A stretch of DNA of 64,000 nucleotides from Tetzosporium hominis (GTDB taxonomy: Bacteria > Bacillota > Bacilli > Bacillales_A > Planococcaceae). The notes beneath the pieces were generated by a model that did no database searches, was not told the DNA's origin, and was given only the letters and a program-made list of their open reading frames with translations. Numbering within the stretch: the stretch's first letter is position 1; each line of letters starts with the position of its first letter. A program made the position numbers and the translations under genes. The stretch is taken from contig NZ_NOKQ01000134.1 of the NCBI RefSeq assembly GCF_002265435.1, positions 372,001-436,000 on the forward strand. Direction: 5' to 3'. This document shows positions 54,530 to 61,980 of the stretch, in pieces.

Positions 54530-56792
54530 AATCTCAAAACTTCTCGATGAATGGGTCAAGGATCCTCAGAAGCGACAACAAATTCAATCCATCCATACGA
54601 TAGAACCGCGCGAAGCTAAAACAGTCCCCTTCCCGGCGGATTTAGATCCAAGTCTAGTTTCCGCTCTAAAGCAAAAAGGGATTAAGGAGCTCTACACACA
54701 TCAAGCAAGTGCTTATGACAATGCAAGGAAGGGCCAATCTTTTACGGCCATTACACCGACAGCTTCAGGAAAATCTCTTTGTTATCATCTACCAGTTCTC
54801 CAGAGCATTATCGAAGACCCTAAGAGTCGGGCTATTTATCTGTTTCCTACAAAAGCTCTTGCTCAAGATCAAAAGACGGATGTAAATGAACTGATTGAAG
54901 CAACAGGCAAGCAGATTAACAGCTTTACTTATGATGGGGATACGGAGCCGGGAATTCGTCGTAAGGTGCGCACTAATGGCAATATCATTTTAACGAATCC
55001 AGATATGCTGCACTCCGGAATCTTGCCACATCATACGAAATGGGTCTCTATGTTTGAGAACTTAAAATTTATAGTAATCGATGAAATGCATACCTATAAA
55101 GGTGTGTTCGGTTCTCATGTAGCGCACGTCATCAGAAGACTGAAGCGTATTTGTGCATTTTATGGAAGTCATCCTGTAATTATCTGCACATCAGCAACTA
55201 TCCAAAATCCTAAAGAACTTGCAGATACATTGACGCATGAAAATCATGTAGTGCTTACAAATAACGGAGCCCCTTCTGGAACAAAATACTTTTTATTTTA
55301 CAATCCTCCTATTGTGCATCCGACGTATAATGTTCGTCGAAGCGCCATTCTTGAAGTTCGAGATTTAGCAGAAGAATTATATAAAAAGAGGTTACAGACC
55401 ATTATTTTCGCTAAGAGTAGGGTCCGAGTAGAGATGCTAGTAACCTATTTAAAAGCGCTCGTTAGTAAAAAGTTAGGTGACCGGTCTATTCAAGGATACC
55501 GCGGAGGTTATTTACCTTCAGAAAGACGAGACATTGAAAAAGGGCTTCGAAACGGAGATATTCGAACAGTAGTCAGTACAAACGCTCTTGAACTTGGTGT
55601 GGATATAGGGCAGTTACAAGTCTGCATTATGACAGGTTACCCAGGAAATATTGCGAGTGCATGGCAGCAAGCCGGGAGAGCAGGAAGACGACAAGGTGAA
55701 TCACTAGTGATTTACGTCGCTCAATCCACTGCACTCGATCAGTATGTCGTAGACCATCCAGACTATTTACTTGGACAGTCACCTGAAGAAGTGCGGATTT
55801 TCCCTGAAAACATGTTGATTTTGATGGATCACTTAAAATGTGCTGCTTTTGAATTGCCTTTTGATAAGCAAGAAGACTATGCGGAGTATTATGTGCAATC
55901 ATTACTTGAGCATTTAAAGGATGAGAATGTACTTCTGGAGACCGGTGATAAATGGCACTGGATGGCCGAGAGCTTCCCAGCGAGCAACATCTCACTCCGT
56001 TCTGCTTCTCAAGACAATGTCATCATCATCGATCAATCCATTCCGACACAGACAAGAGTAATTGGTGAGATGGATCTGTTCAGTGCAATGACGTTACTTC
56101 ACGAAGAAGCTATTTATCTCCATCAAGGCACACAGTTCCAAGTGGAACTTCTGGACTGGGATGAGAAGAAAGCTTTTGTAACAGAAGTCGATGTCGATTA
56201 CTTTACGGATGCCAACATCGCAGTAGAGATGAAGGTGTTGTCTAAAGACAAACATCTAGCAAAGAGCCAAGTGGAGATGACGTTTGGGGATATCATTGTG
56301 TTAGCACACCCGACCATCTTCAAAAAAATTAAATTTGATACCCACGACAATATTGGATCGGGAACTATCGACCTTCCACCGCTCGAACTTCACACAAGTG
56401 CAACGTGGATCACATTTGACAAGCCGGCACATGGCGCCATGCACTTATTTGCGGATGCGATGGTAGGAGCGGCATACGCGTTACACTCGTTCATTCCACT
56501 TTTCTTAGACTGTGATCGCAAAGACGTGCATGTTGTCCCGCAAATGAAGTCTATATTAGATGAACAACCGACGTTCTTCATCTATGACAGTTATCCCGGT
56601 GGAATTGGTCTATCTGAAAGAATGCTGGATCGTTTTGAAGAATTAGTAGAAGAGACACATGCGCAAGTGACGGCTTGTCCTTGTCTCGATGGATGTCCAG
56701 CGTGTATCGGTGCCCAAGAAGCAAATGTAGGACTGAAAGAAGAGGTTCTATTATTACTCTCCCATTTGGTGCGTGAAGCCGATGTCTTATGA
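54522..56792 (+). CDS. mrfA: DNA repair helicase MrfA (YprA)
   Basis: 756 residues. Superfamily 2 helicase with Walker A TPTASGKSLCYHLP (about 81-94), DEMH box (VIDEMHTYKG), SAT and the C-terminal motifs LGVDIGQL and QQAGRAGRRQGES. The C-terminal DUF1998 domain ends with a zinc-binding four-cysteine cluster, CPCLDGCPAC. In B. subtilis MrfA and MrfB form an SOS-independent nucleotide excision pathway for mitomycin C damage. ATG at 54522 inside yppE; 11-bp overlap with mrfB. Confidence 0.94.
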   Translation: MSEISKLLDEWVKDPQKRQQIQSIHTIEPREAKTVPFPADLDPSLVSALKQKGIKELYTHQASAYDNARKGQSFTAITPTASGKSLCYHLPVLQSIIEDPKSRAIYLFPTKALAQDQKTDVNELIEATGKQINSFTYDGDTEPGIRRKVRTNGNIILTNPDMLHSGILPHHTKWVSMFENLKFIVIDEMHTYKGVFGSHVAHVIRRLKRICAFYGSHPVIICTSATIQNPKELADTLTHENHVVLTNNGAPSGTKYFLFYNPPIVHPTYNVRRSAILEVRDLAEELYKKRLQTIIFAKSRVRVEMLVTYLKALVSKKLGDRSIQGYRGGYLPSERRDIEKGLRNGDIRTVVSTNALELGVDIGQLQVCIMTGYPGNIASAWQQAGRAGRRQGESLVIYVAQSTALDQYVVDHPDYLLGQSPEEVRIFPENMLILMDHLKCAAFELPFDKQEDYAEYYVQSLLEHLKDENVLLETGDKWHWMAESFPASNISLRSASQDNVIIIDQSIPTQTRVIGEMDLFSAMTLLHEEAIYLHQGTQFQVELLDWDEKKAFVTEVDVDYFTDANIAVEMKVLSKDKHLAKSQVEMTFGDIIVLAHPTIFKKIKFDTHDNIGSGTIDLPPLELHTSATWITFDKPAHGAMHLFADAMVGAAYALHSFIPLFLDCDRKDVHVVPQMKSILDEQPTFFIYDSYPGGIGLSERMLDRFEELVEETHAQVTACPCLDGCPACIGAQEANVGLKEEVLLLLSHLVREADVL

Positions 56793-58047
56793 AAAAAAAT
56801 TAATGGCTATGAAAGGGTTGTTAAAAAAGCAACCTGAACAGATTCAAGAAGCCGCACCTGTAGTTCAGAAGAAACTTCTACCGAACCAGTGGGAAACATC
56901 CGGTTATGACAGGGTTGAGACACCTGAAGGCCCTTATTTTAAAGTGACGACTCACTATCCACTTGATTTTGAACATGGACTTGTAAACTTTAACGAGTTA
57001 GACAGATTGGTAAAGCAAGCCAAAGCGCAATTTCCGGGTCATCCACTGGTTCCTCATGATGATCAAAGAGTGTTATTTTATGATACGGAGACGACAGGTC
57101 TGAAAGGCGTTGGCGTGCATATCTTCTTAAATGGGGTCATTCAGCAATTCTCGACTCACTTTCAATTAGATCAATATATACTCGCCTCGCCTGAATTTGA
57201 ACTGCCTTTTTTAAAAGCGTTGCCTTTTCAATTAGCCGATACTGTCGTAACGTATAATGGGAAGAGCTTCGATATTCCGCAACTTGAAGTACGATGGACG
57301 ATGAACAGGAAGCAGTTGCCGCCTTTTCCTACATTATTTCAAGTCGACTTACTTCATGGAAGTAAACGCTTATGGAAAGGGATGCAGGAGCGCTACAAAT
57401 TGCAAGATATGGAACGCGAACAATTGGCCTTCGTTCGTGAAGAAGACATGCCGGGTCATTTAGCGCCCATTATTTATATGGATGCATTGAGGTCCAATAC
57501 AACTGAAAACTTAGACAAGGTCCTTGAACATAATAAGTGGGACTTGTTGTCACTTGTGGCGCTTTACATTCGCTCCCTACAGCACTTACTCGATCAGTCT
57601 GAACAAAGTAACTCGTCTATCGAGATGAATTTGGCCAAGTGGTTAAAAGACATTAAATTGCTGCCGCATAGTAAGGAACTTTATGAAAAAGTAACGGAGC
57701 GCTATGAAAAACAAGACATTCCTCATGCCTACTATTATCTGTCCCTTCTTAAGAAGCGAGAGAAAGAGTTTGACGAAAGTTTTGAACTGATGAAAATAGC
57801 CGCGGATGAACTACAGCGAGTTGAAAAGTTGGAGGCTCTCTTATACTGCGCAAAAATTTTAGAGCACCAACTGAAAGACTTTAGTCTGGCTATGAATTAC
57901 GTGCTTCAAGCTAAAGCCCAGCTTCTTACTTTGACAGCTATCCTCTCAAGAGAAAAACTGGCCAACTATCTTCAAGACTTGAAGAAACGAGATGCACGTA
58001 TTTCTAGGAAAATCATTTCCCTGGAAAGCGCAGATTTCGACAAATAG
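56782..58047 (+). CDS. mrfB: DNA repair exonuclease MrfB (YprB)
   Basis: 421 residues. RNase H-like DEDD exonuclease: VLFYDTETTGLKGVG holds the first Asp-Glu pair, VVTYNGKSFDIPQLE the next Asp, and HNKWDLLSLVALY the last. The C-terminal third is TPR-like. Partner of MrfA. ATG at 56782 is preferred to the GTG at 56773, since it begins MSYEKKL like family members and lies at a workable distance from GGTG. Last gene of the unit. Confidence 0.92.
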   Translation: MSYEKKLMAMKGLLKKQPEQIQEAAPVVQKKLLPNQWETSGYDRVETPEGPYFKVTTHYPLDFEHGLVNFNELDRLVKQAKAQFPGHPLVPHDDQRVLFYDTETTGLKGVGVHIFLNGVIQQFSTHFQLDQYILASPEFELPFLKALPFQLADTVVTYNGKSFDIPQLEVRWTMNRKQLPPFPTLFQVDLLHGSKRLWKGMQERYKLQDMEREQLAFVREEDMPGHLAPIIYMDALRSNTTENLDKVLEHNKWDLLSLVALYIRSLQHLLDQSEQSNSSIEMNLAKWLKDIKLLPHSKELYEKVTERYEKQDIPHAYYYLSLLKKREKEFDESFELMKIAADELQRVEKLEALLYCAKILEHQLKDFSLAMNYVLQAKAQLLTLTAILSREKLANYLQDLKKRDARISRKIISLESADFDK

Positions 58048-58069
58048 ATAGGTGTAGCCTGACATCCTA

Positions 58070-58078
58070 TGCTATAAT
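58070..58078 (+). promoter_or_regulatory. Extended -10 promoter of gpsB
   Basis: TGCTATAATG is a perfect extended -10 hexamer (TATAAT 58073-58078) with no good -35 element. It lies 35 bp before the gpsB start. Confidence 0.6.
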
Positions 58079-58113
58079 GAAGCCAATCACCAATGGATGG
58101 AAGGAAGATGGGT

Positions 58114-58401
58114 ATGGCGATTCAATTTACAACTTCTGATATTTTAGAAAAACAATTTAAAACTACCATGCGTGGCTATAGCCAAGAAGAAGTCGACGCA
58201 TTTTTAGATGAAATCATTAAAGACTACGAGCAATTTGACAAGCGTATTCAAGAATTAGAACGAGAAAATCGTGATCTACGTACTCAAGTGGAAGATACTC
58301 CTCGTTCAGCACCAGCACCACAGACATCCACAAACTTTGATATTTTAAAACGTTTATCAAACCTTGAGAAGCATGTTTTCGGAGCAAAGCTCTACGATTA
58401 A
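58114..58401 (+). CDS. gpsB: Cell cycle protein GpsB
   Basis: 95-residue DivIVA paralogue that shuttles PBP1 (PonA) between the septum and side wall. N-terminal membrane- and PBP-binding domain with [23 protein letters not shown], a coiled coil (about 35-65) and the conserved C-terminus [21 protein letters not shown] (in part). ATG at 58114 is 7 bases after AAGGAAG; the ATG at 58108 is too close. Its partner ponA is 5 kb away. Confidence 0.95.
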   Translation: MAIQFTTSDILEKQFKTTMRGYSQEEVDAFLDEIIKDYEQFDKRIQELERENRDLRTQVEDTPRSAPAPQTSTNFDILKRLSNLEKHVFGAKLYD

Positions 58402-58408
58402 TCCGAGC

Positions 58409-58437
58409 TTGTATTCACAAGCTAAATAACGTATACT
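58409..58437 (+). promoter_or_regulatory. Promoter of rnpB
   Basis: TTGTAT and TATACT spaced exactly 17 bp, placing the start about 8 bp later, at the first bases of RNase P RNA. The -35 element lies within a 7-bp hairpin (AGCTTGT / ACAAGCT, 58406-58423). Confidence 0.7.
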
Positions 58438-58445
58438 CGATTGTG

Positions 58446-58840
58446 GCCTTCTATTCAGGCAATCGCTGCACACTTTAGATGTGTAGAGGAAAGTCCATGC
58501 TCACACAGCTCTGAGATGACTGTAGTGTTCGTGCCTCGTGAAGTCATAAACGAGGGCAGCTGCCAGGCTGACGGCAGAGAAATCACCTAAGTCTTCGGAT
58601 AGGGTGTAGTACTCTTGAAAGTGCCACAGTGACGAAGTCTTACTCGGAAACGGTAAGAGTGGAACGCGGTAAACCCCACGAGTGAGAAACCCAAATTATG
58701 GTAGGGGCATTTCCATGAAGGAACTGAACGGATTGGAAGACGGAAATTTCGTAGATAGATGATTGCCGCCCAGTATGTACGAGGGGTTTCCCCGCTTGAG
58801 TACATGGGAGACAAAACATGGCTTACCGAATAGAAGGTTT
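58446..58840 (+). ncRNA. rnpB: RNase P RNA, type B
   Basis: Catalytic RNA that trims the 5' leaders of tRNA precursors, about 395 nt. The ends pair through P1 (CCTTCTATTC with GAATAGAAGG). Conserved landmarks occur in order: GAGGAAAGTCCATGCTC, GTAGTGTTCGTGCCT, GGCTGACGGCAG, GAAAGTGCCACAGTGACG, GTGGAACGCGGTAAACCCC, GAGAAACCCAAAT, TAGATAGATGATTGCCGCC and ACAAAACATGGCTTAC. The layout is the Bacillus-type B form. Located between gpsB and rlmL as in B. subtilis. Confidence 0.97.
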
Positions 58841-58856
58841 ATGATGAACTTTACAG

Positions 58857-58879
58857 CTCTCCTTTGTGGAGAGTTTTTT
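58857..58879 (+). terminator. Terminator after rnpB
   Basis: CTCTCC pairs with GGAGAG around TTTGT, followed by six T residues. Confidence 0.88.
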
Positions 58880-58920
58880 CTCTTTATATACCCAAACTAC
58901 AGCAAGGAGCTGAAGATGAT

Positions 58921-60045
58921 ATGAAGTATAAATTACTAGCAACTGCGGCAATGGGTCTCGAAGGAATCGTCGCAGATGAACTGAAGGATCTTGGGTTTGA
59001 AACGACTACCGACAATGGAAAAGTGTTCTTTACAGGAGACGAAGAAGCGATTGCCCGTGCTAATGTCTGGTTGCGCGTTGCAGATCGTGTCAAATTAGTT
59101 GTAGGAGAATTTCCTGCCCGCACATTTGATCAATTGTTTGAAGGAACTAAAGCACTCCCTTGGGAAACGTACTTACCAGTAGATGCTAATTTCCCAGTGA
59201 GCGGTAAGAGTGTCAAGTCAACACTTTATAGTGTTCCTGACTGCCAAAGTATCGTGAAAAAGGCGATCGTAGAACGTTTAAAGTCTGCTTACAAGCGTAT
59301 GAGTTATTTAGACGAATCAGGCGCACGGTATAAAGTAGAAGTCAGTATTTTAAAAGATAAAGTATTGTTGACACTAGATACGAGTGGAGCGGGTCTTCAT
59401 AAACGTGGCTACCGAACAACTCAAGGAGATGCACCATTAAAAGAGACTTTAGCTGCAGCTCTCGTGAAAGTTTCTAAATGGAGTCCGCATCGACCATTTG
59501 TAGATCCATTCTGCGGATCTGGAACTCTTTGCATCGAAGCGGCAATGATCGGACAAAATATCGCACCTGGCTACAATCGAGAATTTGATGCAGAGCACTG
59601 GAAATTCATTAAACCCGCAGTATGGGATAAAGTACGTGAAGAAGCTGAAGCCCAAGCTGACTATGATCAAGAACTAACGATTCTTGGTACAGATATAGAT
59701 CATCGAATGATTGAAATTGCAAAATCCAATGCACTTGAAGCTGGATTTGCCGACATCATTGAATTTAAACAGATGCAAGCAACAGATTTCACAACGCGAC
59801 TCGAAAATGGAGTCATTGTCAGTAACCCACCCTATGGGGAGCGTATCGGGGAAGTTGAGGAAATTGAACGAACGATTTCTCAATTTGGCTATGTCATGGA
59901 AAAATACCCGTCTTGGTCTGTTTACTTACTTTCTTCAATGGAAAACCTAGAGACCGTCTACGGTAAAAAAGCGACTAAGAAACGGAAATTGTTTAATGGA
60001 TTTATTCGCACAGATTACTACCAGTTCTGGGGTAAACGTGTCTAG
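58921..60045 (+). CDS. ypsC: RlmL/YpsC-type 23S rRNA (guanine-N2) methyltransferase
   Basis: 374 residues. An N-terminal THUMP RNA-binding domain (about 45-160) precedes a Rossmann methyltransferase with the SAM site VDPFCGSGTLCIEAAMI and the catalytic NPPYGERIG typical of N2-guanine or N6-adenine methylation. Orthologues modify 23S rRNA. ATG at 58921 after AAGGAG; longer in-frame readings run through the rnpB terminator and are rejected. Confidence 0.92.
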   Translation: MKYKLLATAAMGLEGIVADELKDLGFETTTDNGKVFFTGDEEAIARANVWLRVADRVKLVVGEFPARTFDQLFEGTKALPWETYLPVDANFPVSGKSVKSTLYSVPDCQSIVKKAIVERLKSAYKRMSYLDESGARYKVEVSILKDKVLLTLDTSGAGLHKRGYRTTQGDAPLKETLAAALVKVSKWSPHRPFVDPFCGSGTLCIEAAMIGQNIAPGYNREFDAEHWKFIKPAVWDKVREEAEAQADYDQELTILGTDIDHRMIEIAKSNALEAGFADIIEFKQMQATDFTTRLENGVIVSNPPYGERIGEVEEIERTISQFGYVMEKYPSWSVYLLSSMENLETVYGKKATKKRKLFNGFIRTDYYQFWGKRV

Positions 60046-60068
60046 ATTATATAGAAAAGAGTGGAGCT

Positions 60069-61958
60069 ATGCGTAAAAATATCCCCTTTGAATTGTCGAA
60101 AGATCAGTCATTTTATCAATCCTTGTCCAATTGGTTAGGGGATATCTTTTATGAGACATTACCCGATCATGGATATGAAATTCGAGACGAGCAAGTGTAT
60201 ATGGCGTTTCAAATTGAAAAAGCGCTTCAGCAGAAATCTGTCCTTTTTGCGGAAGCCGGAGTAGGTACAGGGAAGACTATGGCCTATCTTCTTCCTTCGA
60301 TAGCCTACGCGCGTTATACAGGAAAACCTGTCATTGTAGCTTGTTCTGATGAGGCTTTGATTGAACAGTTGATTAAGCCCGAAGGTGATATCGCTCGTCT
60401 ATCTGAACTGTTAAACCTGGCAATTGACGTCCGTTTAGCAAAATCGAGAGAAGAATATCTCTGTTTGCAACGTCTAGATGAACAGCGCCGAGGGTTCGAT
60501 GTACCTGAGTTCGTCGATGAAATCGATGACCGATTGCCTGAATTTGTGTTCGCCGGTACATCTTTGCAAAAAGTGTACCCATACGGAGACCGAAAAGAGT
60601 TCAGTTTCTTAACCGATGAAGAGTGGAAACTCGTTAATTATCATCCTGTACAACAGTGCTCAATTTGTGAAGTGAAAAATCAATGTGGTCAAACTATCTC
60701 TAGACAATTCTACCGTCAAGCAACAGATCTAGTCATCTGTTCTCATGAATTTTTGATGGAGCATCTATGGACAGCAGAATCTCGAAAACGTCAAGAGCAG
60801 CTTCCTCTGTTACCAGAAGCGTCTGCTATCGTACTGGATGAAGGGCATTTGGTTGAGTTTGCAGCACAAGAAGCGTTTACACTAAAAGTACAAAGTGAAT
60901 CGCTACTAGACTTACTTGAAAAGGCACGTGTAGAAGGGTTACGACCTAAGACACTCCATTACTTGGACGTTTTAGAAGAAGCCCATATCGCATTTTTTGA
61001 ACTCCTTCGAAATTCTATTGAAAACCCGGCTCTTGAAAAGATGACGATTCGTCGTTCTACTGAACTTCTTGGGAAAAGTGCTTTTCTGATTCAAACGGTA
61101 GAAGGGCTGTTAGAAGAGTTCGTATTTGAAGGCGAAATGTACTCTATTGAGTCGTATGATATGAAACTGATGGAAGAGTATTTAGAAGATTACTTGCAAG
61201 CTTTCCAATTGTTCACTGAAGAGAATGAAGCGATACACTGGGTAGAAGAAGTAGATGGCATTGAGACACTTGCCATTATGCCAGAACTGGTCGATGAGCA
61301 ATTGGCTGAGAAACTATTTAACGGGACATTGCCGATTATCTTCTCTAGTGCGACACTTAGTGTTGATCAAACATTCGATTACTTAGCGGGTAGTCTAGGG
61401 ATTGCAGAGTTTGAATCGTTGCAAGTACCTTCACCTTTCGATTACGAAGAAGTGATGTCGATTCAAGTTTCCAAGCCATTTGATAAAAATGATAAAGTAA
61501 TGGAACTTCTTACTGATCCGCAACCGACTTTGATTCTTTTCTCAACTATAGAATCGTTTGAACAGTTCAAATTTATGTATGGTCATGAAGAGATCCTCTT
61601 CGAAGGGGATCAAGAGATGAGTACGCTGATTGAACAGTATAAGGAAAATCCAAAAGTTCTGGCTTCCTATTCATTATGGGAAGGACTAGATTTGCCTTTA
61701 GACCTGTTAACTCGAGTCATTATTTATGATCTGCCATTCCCTCCGAACGATCCGATCTTTAATGCAAAGCGGGCAATGTCGTTCCATGCATTTGAAGAAG
61801 TCGACCTTCCGTTTATGAAAATGCGAATGAAACAAGGAGTGGGGCGACTCATCCGGACTGAACAAGATCATGGCACTATAGAACTGTTACTATCAGAACA
61901 AGAATACGAGTTTATGAAAGAACTTGAAAAAGAACTACCTGTAACGCCACATTACTAG
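60069..61958 (+). CDS. ypvA: XPD/DinG-like helicase YpvA
   Basis: 629 residues, superfamily 2 helicase of the DinG/XPD group. Walker A is EAGVGTGKTMAYL (about 62-74), DEGH (VLDEGHLVEF), and C-terminal LWEGLDLPLDL and QGVGRLIRTE. Four cysteines in EEYLCLQRL and QCSICEVKNQC, placed between motifs I and II, match an iron-sulfur cluster. No exonuclease domain, in contrast to DinG. Substrate not established, presumably forked or damaged DNA. GTGGAG ribosome site. Confidence 0.9.
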   Translation: MRKNIPFELSKDQSFYQSLSNWLGDIFYETLPDHGYEIRDEQVYMAFQIEKALQQKSVLFAEAGVGTGKTMAYLLPSIAYARYTGKPVIVACSDEALIEQLIKPEGDIARLSELLNLAIDVRLAKSREEYLCLQRLDEQRRGFDVPEFVDEIDDRLPEFVFAGTSLQKVYPYGDRKEFSFLTDEEWKLVNYHPVQQCSICEVKNQCGQTISRQFYRQATDLVICSHEFLMEHLWTAESRKRQEQLPLLPEASAIVLDEGHLVEFAAQEAFTLKVQSESLLDLLEKARVEGLRPKTLHYLDVLEEAHIAFFELLRNSIENPALEKMTIRRSTELLGKSAFLIQTVEGLLEEFVFEGEMYSIESYDMKLMEEYLEDYLQAFQLFTEENEAIHWVEEVDGIETLAIMPELVDEQLAEKLFNGTLPIIFSSATLSVDQTFDYLAGSLGIAEFESLQVPSPFDYEEVMSIQVSKPFDKNDKVMELLTDPQPTLILFSTIESFEQFKFMYGHEEILFEGDQEMSTLIEQYKENPKVLASYSLWEGLDLPLDLLTRVIIYDLPFPPNDPIFNAKRAMSFHAFEEVDLPFMKMRMKQGVGRLIRTEQDHGTIELLLSEQEYEFMKELEKELPVTPHY

Positions 61959-61980
61959 ACTGCAAAAGGGGTCCCGTTTC

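Noticed and set aside
58587-58814. 75-codon minus-strand frame inside rnpB
   Set aside because: The region is RNase P RNA with conserved structural landmarks; the frame is incidental.
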